64,000 bases of DNA from CAZQBY01 sp964592405 [NCBI: uncultured archaeon]. Lineage in GTDB: Archaea > Altiarchaeota > Altiarchaeia > JAFGQM01. The notes beneath the pieces are model-generated. The model saw only the letters and a program-made list of their open reading frames with translations, was not told where the DNA came from and searched no databases. Where the stretch lies: positions 78,737 through 142,736 of the forward strand of contig CAZQBY010000001.1 in assembly GCA_964592405.1 (NCBI GenBank), read 5' to 3'. The position numbers and the translations under genes are program-made. Of this stretch, positions 35,550 to 42,793 are shown in pieces (position 1 is the first letter of the stretch; each line of letters opens with the position of its first letter).

Positions 35550-36482
35550 ATGAAACTCATAAATCAGGGCAAGGTGAAGGACATCTATGAGCTGAGTGGG
35601 GATGAACTTCTGTTCAGGTTTTCGGATCGCATATCCGTTTTTGACCAGATTATCCCATCCATGATACCCCGCAAGGGGGAGTCTTTGGCTAGGGAAAGTG
35701 CATTCTGGTTTGAAAAGGTCGCAGACATGGGCATAAAAACACATTTTATAGACCTGCCCAAGCCTGATGAGATGCGCGTTAAAAGGGTCCGGGTTATAAG
35801 GGATTACTCAAAGCTGAATGAGGAGACAACCAATTATCAGATCCCGCTGGAGATAGTCCTGCGGTGGTACTGCGCCGGCTCGTTTTACCGGGCCCTCAGC
35901 ACTGGAAAAAAGAAGCCGGAAGACTTTGGTTTGGATCATATGCCCGAATACGGGGAGAAACTGGATGAACCGTATTTCGAACAGACTACAAAACTAGAAC
36001 ATGTGGACCGCAAACTGAGTCGGGAGGAGGCACTGGAGATATCCGGCCTGAATGAAGATGAACTGGAGAAAATCAAGGAGATATGTATCAAAATAGACAA
36101 GATGATGCAGAAGGAGGTAGGCAAACGCGGGCTCATTCATGTAGACGGAAAAAAGGAATTTGCCATGGATGAGAACCGGAATATAATGCTGATAGACACC
36201 TTTGGAACCGCGGACGAGGATCGCTGGTGGGATGCTGAGGAGTATGGGAAGGGCAACATAGTTGAGATATCCAAGGAATTTGTCCGCAAATGGTATGAGA
36301 ATGAGGTCATCTACAATTGCCCGGTATGTAGTGGCACATTCTCATACAAGCAGTTCCTAGACAGGCTGAGGGAGGACAAAAAGCCACAGGTTGGGATACC
36401 CCCGCTCTCCAAGGAGATGGTCGACAAGACAGCTGGGCTTTATAGGGATTTGTTTGAGAGGATTACTGGAGAGAAATTCTAA
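35550..36482 (+). CDS. purC: SAICAR synthetase
   Basis: Joins CAIR and aspartate in purine synthesis. 310 aa, long for an archaeal PurC (about 240) and nearer the eukaryote-like form. Seen: QGKVKDIYELSGDELLFRFS, SVFDQIIPSMIPRKGE, EIVLRWYCAGSFYRA, GLIHVDGKKEFAMDEN and LIDTFGTADEDRWW. A short Cys-containing segment (NCPVCSGTFSYKQFL) near residue 255 is not usual. ATG 35550 is preferred to the frame opening at 35505; a TATA lies near 35495. Confidence 0.9.
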   Translation: MKLINQGKVKDIYELSGDELLFRFSDRISVFDQIIPSMIPRKGESLARESAFWFEKVADMGIKTHFIDLPKPDEMRVKRVRVIRDYSKLNEETTNYQIPLEIVLRWYCAGSFYRALSTGKKKPEDFGLDHMPEYGEKLDEPYFEQTTKLEHVDRKLSREEALEISGLNEDELEKIKEICIKIDKMMQKEVGKRGLIHVDGKKEFAMDENRNIMLIDTFGTADEDRWWDAEEYGKGNIVEISKEFVRKWYENEVIYNCPVCSGTFSYKQFLDRLREDKKPQVGIPPLSKEMVDKTAGLYRDLFERITGEKF

Positions 36483-36486
36483 CTAA

Positions 36487-36528
36487 TGTCTGCCTCCAGG
36501 GCCCGACACGCAGAACGGGCCGTAGACA
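36487..36528 (+). terminator. Compound hairpin after purC
   Basis: TGTCT pairs with AGACA (36487-36491, 36524-36528), enclosing GGCCCG/CGGGCC (36500-36505, 36516-36521) with a 10-base loop. It lies just after the purC stop. T-rich sequence (CTATTTTTAAACC) begins about 22 bases later. Probable 3-prime end structure. Confidence 0.4.
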
Positions 36529-36693
36529 TGCCAAAAATCGGCTATTGTCTATTTTTAAACCAAAAACCTCAAACCATGTGCTATTATCCAAGAATTGGGC
36601 AGCATGTCCACAATTCTGACAAATCCATTAATTCTGAGTTATAGATAGACCAAAACTGATAGGCCGTAAATCTAGACTATAAATCACACTACC

Positions 36694-37725
36694 ATGGAAG
36701 AAATCCGGCTTACATCATTCAGTTCTTATGGAGGATGTGGCGCCAAATTACCTGCAGAACACCTGGATGCCCTCCTGAGTGCAATTTGCGGAGGCAAAAC
36801 TGAGGGTTCTACCGGTTCTACCGGTCTGGAGACCCTAGACGACGCCGCAATTTACAAAATTGGAGGTATGACCCTCCTCCTGACTGCAGACTTCTTCACT
36901 CCGATAGTGGATGATCCATACACATTTGGCCAGATAGTCGCAGCGAATGCCATGAATGACATCTATGCCATGGGCGGAACTCCCCTGACAATTCTCAATC
37001 TCATGGAATTTCCGGCAGACCAGCTCAATGCCGAGATACTGACCAAAATTGTGAAAGGGGGACAAGACAAGGCTCTTGAAGCTGGCGCTAGGATAGTCGG
37101 CGGCCATACTCTGAGGGGCTCTGAGCTAAAGTATGGTATGGCAGTTCTGGGAAGCGTGGAATCCAAGGACCTCTGTAGGAACTGCACTGCCAGGGCCGGT
37201 GATAGGCTGATACTCACTAAACCACTTGGTGTTGGTATTATAGCTACTGCCATCAAACAGGGTCTTGCAAGCCAAAAGGCCATCAAAACAGCTTGCAGAT
37301 ACATGACACAGCTGAATGACAAGGCTTGCAGTATTATGAGGGAAACTGGTGTCAACGCCTGTACTGACATAACAGGGTTTGGTTTCATAGGTCATTCTCT
37401 AGAGATGGCCAGGGGCAGCAGTGTGGGCATGAAAATAGAGGTGGATGCAATACCTTATCTAAAAGAAGCGGCAGAACTCGCAGAAGAGATGAGAATAACC
37501 TGCCTCAACAGGGATTATTTCTCAAGGCATGTTGATTTATTAAAGAAACCATCAAAAATTATGTTGGATCTCCTCTACGATCCTCAAACATCTGGGGGAT
37601 TGCTAATTTCGGTCTCATCCAAAAAAGCAGATGTGCTCCTGAACAAGATGAGGGAACAAGGGGTGGAAGCAGAGCTCATAGGCAACGTCGTTGAATCTCC
37701 AAAAGGCAGGCTTGTATTGTTCTAG
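36694..37725 (+). CDS. selD: Selenophosphate synthetase
   Basis: Makes selenophosphate from selenide and ATP. 343 aa, normal length. The active site is the Cys form (SSYGGCGAKLP, residues 10-20); no in-frame TGA is needed. ATP-site motifs: LETLDDAAIY, LLLTADFFTPIVDDPYTFGQ, AANAMNDIYAMGGTPLTIL and GGHTLRGSELKYG; C-terminal DPQTSGGLLISV. SelD indicates selenium use (Sec, selenouridine or a cofactor). Other Sec genes are not in the window. Confidence 0.95.
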   Translation: MEEIRLTSFSSYGGCGAKLPAEHLDALLSAICGGKTEGSTGSTGLETLDDAAIYKIGGMTLLLTADFFTPIVDDPYTFGQIVAANAMNDIYAMGGTPLTILNLMEFPADQLNAEILTKIVKGGQDKALEAGARIVGGHTLRGSELKYGMAVLGSVESKDLCRNCTARAGDRLILTKPLGVGIIATAIKQGLASQKAIKTACRYMTQLNDKACSIMRETGVNACTDITGFGFIGHSLEMARGSSVGMKIEVDAIPYLKEAAELAEEMRITCLNRDYFSRHVDLLKKPSKIMLDLLYDPQTSGGLLISVSSKKADVLLNKMREQGVEAELIGNVVESPKGRLVLF

Positions 37726-37744
37726 GAGTTCAAATACCATAAAA

Positions 37745-38590
37745 ATGAGAAAACATTCCTCCTGGTTTTGTGTGGAGCTCAGAGACGTATACAGGGCGAT
37801 CGCAAAGGGCGAGGATATCCTGTGTGTTTTTCCTTCTGTATTGGCAGAGGAACTCTCAGGGGTAAAGAACATTGCTATAGCTGAGATATCTGGGAGAGAC
37901 AGTATCGCTGCTGCACTGAAATTTATAATGGACGGAGGTGGGGATGATATTCTACCAGTAGCTGATGACATACCGCCCCAGTATGGTGACTTCAATGAGG
38001 CCTTTAGCCCGGTTTTCTGGCTCAGAAAGAAGGCTGAGGAATATGGGGCAAGAGTGCATAGTCTTATTTTCATTAAGGAGCACGAGCTGTATAAGACCCT
38101 TGTAGCCAAATATATGAGGGAAGTAATTAGCCACTATGGGTTTTACACGCCCTGCATACCCTGCCATATGTATTTCCATACTATAAGAGCCCCTCTGGTG
38201 AAGGCACTGGGCGGGAGCAAGATAATCGGGGGTGAGAGGGATTCCCATGACGGCAGGATAAAACCAAGCCAGATACCCATGGCCATAGACTACTACAAGA
38301 AGGCGGTCAAGGAGCTTGGCAGCAGACTTGTCTTGCCACTGAGGCACATAGTCAATACAAAGGAGATAATATCATTTACCTATGAGGAGGATACTCAGCT
38401 TTCATGTATGTTCAAGGAGCTCCATGGAGATTTGTCCCAGAGCATAATGCAAAACACTGGGAAACTCAGAAGATTTCTTGAGGAGTTCGTTATGCCAATT
38501 AATCTAAAACTGATTAGGGCCCTGACTACTGATGAGAACGCTGATATACCAAAGCTGGCTAATGAATTTATGGATAATCTGGACAAATAG
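37745..38590 (+). CDS. PP-loop-like protein with CxxC, next to selD
   Basis: 281 aa from ATG 37745, 19 bases after the selD stop. Residues 43-60 (IAIAEISGRDSIAAALKF) resemble the SGGxDS phosphate-binding PP-loop of ATP pyrophosphatases. CIPCH at 137-141 offers a CxxC pair, and GGERDSHDGRIK follows at 162-173. PP-loop plus CxxC is the layout of tRNA thiolation enzymes (TtuA, ThiI types), so a sulfur- or selenium-transfer role beside selD is attractive, but unproven. I cannot name the family. Confidence 0.6.
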   Translation: MRKHSSWFCVELRDVYRAIAKGEDILCVFPSVLAEELSGVKNIAIAEISGRDSIAAALKFIMDGGGDDILPVADDIPPQYGDFNEAFSPVFWLRKKAEEYGARVHSLIFIKEHELYKTLVAKYMREVISHYGFYTPCIPCHMYFHTIRAPLVKALGGSKIIGGERDSHDGRIKPSQIPMAIDYYKKAVKELGSRLVLPLRHIVNTKEIISFTYEEDTQLSCMFKELHGDLSQSIMQNTGKLRRFLEEFVMPINLKLIRALTTDENADIPKLANEFMDNLDK

Positions 38591-38692
38591 TCTTCTTCTG
38601 TGGACAGTTTCTGATATGAATTCAGGCAAAAATTCAGGCAAATATACCAATATACTCAATGAGCCAATATAAAATCGATATAAAACGCTAAT

Positions 38693-39985
38693 ATGAAAAA
38701 AATCCTGTTTGCGATCTTGGATGGCGCTGCTGATATTCCCTGCCCAGAGCTTGGAGGCAGGACTCCGCTTGAAGCTGCCAAAACCCCAAATATGGATGCA
38801 TTGGCCCAAAGCGGAGTTACGGGTATGATGTACCCGATAGCCAAGGGCTTTGCCCCCGAGTCCGATTCTGCGGCAATCAGTCTGCTTGGATATGATGTCC
38901 TGAATTCATACACCGGCAGGGGACCTCTGGAGGCCCTTGGAGCCGGTCTTAAGATACAGGAGGGCGATCTGGCTTTCAGGGTCAATTTTGCCACTATAAA
39001 TGACAATAATGTAATAGTTGACAGGCGTGTCTGCAGGGACCTCTCCAATGAGGAAGCCTCCCAGCTCGCAGATGCAATAAACACGGAGATCACTCTGACC
39101 AAATACCCATCAGAACTGCGTCTGAAAAATTTTCGTGGCTTCAGGGGCGTGCTACTGATCCACAGGCTCGATGGCGGGCAGTTCTCCGGCAATATCAGCA
39201 ATGTGGATCCCGGCTACATAAAAAGGGGGGCATTCAGCATAGGGAATCCCAAGATGGACCTGCATCTGAAGCCGTGTATACCTCTTGACAATACACAGGA
39301 GGCGGCAGAAGCCGCGGAGATCACCAATGAATTTATAGCCCGGTCGCGAGATGTGTTGGGGGAGCATCCGGTCAATTCAGCGCGCATTAGAAGGGGACAA
39401 CAAAAGGCCAACATCATCCTCACGCGGGATGCTGGCGACAGGCTCCCCAAATTTCAAAACATAAATGAGAGATATAATGCCAGGTTCGGCATGTTTGCGG
39501 AAATGCCATGTGAGGTGGGCATCGGCACCCTTATGGGCATGAAAATCATCGAGCACAAAAGCCGTAGTAGATCTCCAAAGGAAAACTACAGAAGACTTGC
39601 CCATCTGATTGCGGAAGAATTAAGGAAGCTGGATATCATTTATCTGCATCTCAAGGGACCGGATAATCCGGGGCATGACGGAGATGCTGAGGGAAAAAAA
39701 GAATCTATAGAGATGATAGACTGCTACTTTTTTGGAACCCTGCTACCGCTTCTGGAAAATACTTTGTTAGTTGTTACATCCGATCATGCTACACCATGCC
39801 ATCTCAGAACACACTCCTCGGATCCTGTTCCCCTCCTCATATCTGGGGGGGAGATATCTGGGGGAGAGATTACACGGGATAAAGTAGTATCATTTGGTGA
39901 GAGGGCCTGCCGGACCGGTTCTCTGGGCCTAATTAATGGGAGGAAACTGATGCCGATTTCTCTTCATCTAGCTGGGCAGTCCTAA
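38693..39985 (+). CDS. apgM: Archaeal 2,3-BPG-independent phosphoglycerate mutase
   Basis: Interconverts 3- and 2-phosphoglycerate. 430 aa, alkaline-phosphatase fold. Seen: ILDGAADIPCPELGGRTPLE, the Ser nucleophile region APESDSAAISLLGYD, YTGRGPLEALGAG, HLKGPDNPGHDGD and TSDHATPCHLRTHSSDPVP with metal ligands. A small in-frame duplication (ISGGEISGGE) lies near residue 385. The gene overlaps the convergent regulator by four bases. Confidence 0.93.
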   Translation: MKKILFAILDGAADIPCPELGGRTPLEAAKTPNMDALAQSGVTGMMYPIAKGFAPESDSAAISLLGYDVLNSYTGRGPLEALGAGLKIQEGDLAFRVNFATINDNNVIVDRRVCRDLSNEEASQLADAINTEITLTKYPSELRLKNFRGFRGVLLIHRLDGGQFSGNISNVDPGYIKRGAFSIGNPKMDLHLKPCIPLDNTQEAAEAAEITNEFIARSRDVLGEHPVNSARIRRGQQKANIILTRDAGDRLPKFQNINERYNARFGMFAEMPCEVGIGTLMGMKIIEHKSRSRSPKENYRRLAHLIAEELRKLDIIYLHLKGPDNPGHDGDAEGKKESIEMIDCYFFGTLLPLLENTLLVVTSDHATPCHLRTHSSDPVPLLISGGEISGGEITRDKVVSFGERACRTGSLGLINGRKLMPISLHLAGQS

Positions 39986-40887
39986 GTCAGCTTCTCAAGA
40001 TAATGCTCAATTGGAGTTGCCCTTGATCTCAGCTCCTCAAATGCCTTTTCATATAGATCGCTTACTCTTTTTCCTATGACCCTTATACCGGAGATCTCCC
40101 CCATGAAAACAAGTATCAGGAGAACTTCCCTATCCGACACATAGGTATTAAATACTGATGAGGCTGTATCCAGTATGAAAAGTTTTACATTCTTGTGATT
40201 TTTTAGGTCCTCTAAGATCTCTCCTGCCCATTTTTTGACAGAGGCGTTCCCGTAGATCTCCCTGATTATCTTCACATAGGCATCTAGGGCTTCTTTGGTC
40301 ATTATCTGCTCGATGGGTTTCTCCATGTAGAAATCCATATACGCCCTATATTTTAAAAGCGATATCTCTTTGGAAGGTGTTGTTGCCGCGCGCCTCCTCT
40401 TGTTTATCACTTGGCGTATCTTCCAGAATTCCTCTTCATCCCTTGGCTGTATGAACCATGAAATTGAAAGTTCTCTGTGGATAGTCTTGAGCCATTCAGC
40501 CTTTGAGATAAGTCCTATCAGTTCATAATCATACCCCCGGTTGTCTGTAATAACCTCAACCCGCTCAATCTTCGTTTTCTCTTCAAGTAATGAGAGCAGC
40601 CGGCTCTGCTTTTCCATCTCCTTTTCAAATTTATACTGCAGAAAGTCCAGTATCCTGTCGTTGGGATTCCTCATGGAATAGACCGCGGGAACGCCATCCT
40701 CACGCTCTATCAGTTTCATTTCTATCAGCTCATTCAGAAGGTTGTAAATCCTGCCTTTGGGTATTGTCGTTCTAGCACATATTTCATCTGCAGTGCACGC
40801 CTCTGCTGACAAGAGCTTTAGTATGACCAAATGGTTCTTTTTGAGATAGAAACTGGTCTTGAGCTCCTTCAAAACTTCAGAAAACAT
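39982..40887 (-). CDS. TrmB-family transcription regulator 1
   Basis: 301 aa. An N-terminal winged helix (LLSAEACTADEICARTTIPK, then GRIYNLLNELIEMKLIERED) is followed by a coiled region and an alpha/beta C-terminal half. The arrangement is that of TrmB-like regulators, which in other archaea sense sugars; no sugar-binding residues can be assigned here. It is divergent from the small protein gene at 41033. Confidence 0.7.
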   Translation of the reverse strand: MFSEVLKELKTSFYLKKNHLVILKLLSAEACTADEICARTTIPKGRIYNLLNELIEMKLIEREDGVPAVYSMRNPNDRILDFLQYKFEKEMEKQSRLLSLLEEKTKIERVEVITDNRGYDYELIGLISKAEWLKTIHRELSISWFIQPRDEEEFWKIRQVINKRRRAATTPSKEISLLKYRAYMDFYMEKPIEQIMTKEALDAYVKIIREIYGNASVKKWAGEILEDLKNHKNVKLFILDTASSVFNTYVSDREVLLILVFMGEISGIRVIGKRVSDLYEKAFEELRSRATPIEHYLEKLT

Positions 40888-41032
40888 TTTGATGAGATAA
40901 GGGAGTTAACACCAAAATTATAACTCAAAAGAATATAAAGCTTTGTAGTATTAAAGTAAACCTTTTATAGTCTTATCTGATAACTATCAAAAATTACTAC
41001 AAAAAAACTTTTATTTGAGGTAGGGGGGTGCC

Positions 41033-41140
41033 ATGGTACTGACTTCAGCTATGTGTGAATATTTGCGTAAAAAGGAATTGGAAGATAGCGCTAATATAAG
41101 GGGATTTCATATAAATAACTCAAATAAAATATTTATTTAA
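41033..41140 (+). CDS. Small protein A of a tandem paralogous pair, 35 aa
   Basis: ATG 41033 to TAA 41140, with the strong ribosome site GAGGTAGGGGGGTG just upstream and a TATA candidate (CCTTTTATAGTC, about 40965). It begins MVLTSAMCEYLRKKEL. The next small gene begins MVYTPSMVAWLRRKGL: ten of sixteen positions are identical or closely similar, while most codons differ in their bases. The tail differs between the two. Function unknown. Confidence 0.55.
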   Translation: MVLTSAMCEYLRKKELEDSANIRGFHINNSNKIFI

Positions 41141-41227
41141 GTTATATCATCTAAAGTTATGATCCGGGTTATAGGTTATAAATAGAATTAATAGAATTAA
41201 AGAGTTAAAGGGGCAGGAACAGGAAAG

Positions 41228-41338
41228 ATGGTATACACCCCCTCCATGGTGGCTTGGCTTAGAAGAAAGGGCCTGTGGCAGACAATAAGAGCGAAGAGAG
41301 CTAAAGTCAGAGCAAAAGCACGGCCCCGGGTGAGATAG
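41228..41338 (+). CDS. Small protein B of a tandem paralogous pair, 36 aa
   Basis: ATG 41228 to TAG 41338, preceded by CAGGAACAGGAAAG and a TATA candidate GTTATAAATA (about 41180). After the shared start (MVYTPSMVAWLRRKGL) the rest is very basic (KRAKVRAKARPRVR). An amphipathic helix with a cationic tail would suit DNA, RNA or membrane contact. It lies between two TrmB-like regulator genes. Confidence 0.6.
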   Translation: MVYTPSMVAWLRRKGLWQTIRAKRAKVRAKARPRVR

Positions 41339-41350
41339 TTTTATCCCCCA

Positions 41351-42337
41351 TCATCCCTCCCGCTTTTTATATCTTGAATAAATGGTCTCAACTCTCTTTC
41401 TCAGCTTACCAGTTATCTTATCAGCCTCCTCCTTATCTATTCTTACAGCCCTACTGCATTCAGCCTCAAACAGTCCCTTGAACCTATTTGCCAGTTCCGG
41501 CGAATTTATATAAACAGCTCCGACACCCATGCTTTTCTCATCTCGGACCATCAGGAAGAACTCATTCATATCTTCATTATGCGGTATTATCATGTCGAGA
41601 CCATAGGGAGAGGGGCTGTAGAACAGCTTCAGCTTTTCATTATTGGTTATGAAGTCTGCCAAGCCATTAAGGACCATATTAATCTCATCATAAGCATATC
41701 TTGGATTCTTATAGGCTCTCGCCAGCCTCCTAAAGAGGTATTCGATGTCAAAGTGTGTCAGATAGTTGACTTCTAGTTCCTTCTTCATAATACATCTCTC
41801 CCAAAGGGTCTGCACATACAGCCGGGCGCCCGGAATCTGCATCAGGGATGGTGATTGGGCGTAGAGAATCCGGGGAAATATGCCAGTAACATAACATATC
41901 TTTGCGGTTTTCAGGAGTCCAGCAGTTTTGTAATACATATCATCATAATCAAAAAACATGACAGCAGGCTCCTTTCTCTTGACTGAGAGCCGCCCGAAGA
42001 ACTCCATAACCCCGCCCCTAATCTCATCAAGCTCATATATCTCAGTGTCGAGAAAGTTTCTGGCTTCATCCAGAGCCTTCTTTATTGCGTTGAAATCTAT
42101 CTCATAAGATGCTTCATCAGTCTTCTTGACAAATCCCCGCTCGCGCAGATTCTTGAGTTGGGCAAAGAAATTTGATTTTTGTATTCTCCTGGACTGATGC
42201 AGTTCTGCATCCCTATCTATAATTGCCTTCGGACTAGCCTGTTTTCCCTCCTTCTGTAAACTGACTATGGCTTCAATTATATGAAACTGTTGCTTGGTGA
42301 TCCCCAACCACCTTGGGAGCTTTTCAAGTTCGTTCAT
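41351..42337 (-). CDS. TrmB-like regulator 2
   Basis: 328 aa. An N-terminal winged helix (about 15-90; SRRIQKSNFFAQLKNLRERG) and a helical linker precede an alpha/beta C-terminal domain (FFDYDDMYYKTAGLLKTAKI) of the type seen in TrmB-like proteins. It converges on small gene B, leaving 12 bases. Two palindromes lie upstream (42418-42451). Ligand unknown. Confidence 0.6.
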   Translation of the reverse strand: MNELEKLPRWLGITKQQFHIIEAIVSLQKEGKQASPKAIIDRDAELHQSRRIQKSNFFAQLKNLRERGFVKKTDEASYEIDFNAIKKALDEARNFLDTEIYELDEIRGGVMEFFGRLSVKRKEPAVMFFDYDDMYYKTAGLLKTAKICYVTGIFPRILYAQSPSLMQIPGARLYVQTLWERCIMKKELEVNYLTHFDIEYLFRRLARAYKNPRYAYDEINMVLNGLADFITNNEKLKLFYSPSPYGLDMIIPHNEDMNEFFLMVRDEKSMGVGAVYINSPELANRFKGLFEAECSRAVRIDKEEADKITGKLRKRVETIYSRYKKREG

Positions 42338-42525
42338 CTCAAAAGAAATCCAAAGAAATCATCCAAAATAAAAGGTGTTTATAGTTTATACCGTGATCAT
42401 ATAAAAGGGTGATAAAAGGGTATACCCTATAGTATAGTAGTAATCTACTACACACTTATGGATATATAAAGCATAAAATAGCTCTCCACGTGCATCTTTT
42501 ATATAGCTGGGGATACTAATCTATT
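42338..42525. promoter_or_regulatory. Regulatory gap with two palindromes and two promoters
   Basis: GGGTATACCC (42418-42427) is a perfect palindrome, and GTAGTA/TACTAC (42437-42442, 42446-42451) is an inverted repeat with a three-base spacer. A minus-strand TATA (about 42375-42388) serves regulator 2; a plus-strand TTTTATATA (42497-42505) faces the RNA element at 42526. The palindromes may be operators for one of the neighbouring regulators. Confidence 0.4.
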
Positions 42526-42700
42526 GAGGCGTGGAGTAGGGTCGAAACACGCCTCTTATTTACAGCCGCCGGATACTCCTGTGGGTGTTGGTGGCTTAAC
42601 AATGGGATCATGGGATCTGAATGGGCGTCATGACCCCATGTGTGGTTGCCAGTGCTTGCGATAACCCGGAGCCAACTGGCAACCACACCGGAAATATCCT
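42526..42700 (+). ncRNA. Structured RNA candidate with four hairpins
   Basis: A TATA (TTTTATATA, 42497-42505) lies about 25 bases upstream of the first stem. Stems: GAGGCGTG/CACGCCTC (42526-42533, 42548-42555); GCCGCC/GGTGGC (42565-42570, 42590-42595, one G-U); ATGGG/CCCAT (42621-42625, 42635-42639) around GT/AC; and a 14-bp perfect stem GTGTGGTTGCCAGT/ACTGGCAACCACAC (42640-42653, 42675-42688) with a 21-base loop. No credible ORF covers it, and it does not look like tRNA, 5S, RNase P or SRP RNA. The 3-prime end is uncertain. Confidence 0.6.
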
Positions 42701-42757
42701 GATGTTACATTTGCACTCCCGGCTGTCTGTGTCTTCCAGTTCTAGGGTATGCTTTAT

Positions 42758-42793
42758 CTATGTGCCGGACATAGACTATGTGCCGAACATAGA
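42758..42793. repeat. 18-bp tandem repeat at end of the platform gene
   Basis: CTATGTGCCGGACATAGA (42758-42775) and CTATGTGCCGAACATAGA (42776-42793) differ at one base. The second copy encodes the last codons and stop of the T2SSF gene; each unit is itself an imperfect palindrome (CTATGT...ACATAG). Confidence 0.75.

Noticed and set aside
36694-37725. Possible selenocysteine in SelD
   Set aside because: The active-site codon is TGT (Cys) and the frame has no internal TGA.
39840-39870. GGGGGAGATATCTGGG-type repeat inside apgM
   Set aside because: A short in-frame duplication (ISGGEISGGE) in a loop; no sign of wider function.
42526-42555. First hairpin of the RNA candidate read as a tRNA T-arm because of GGTCGAAAC
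   Set aside because: No matching acceptor, D-arm or anticodon stem can be folded around it.
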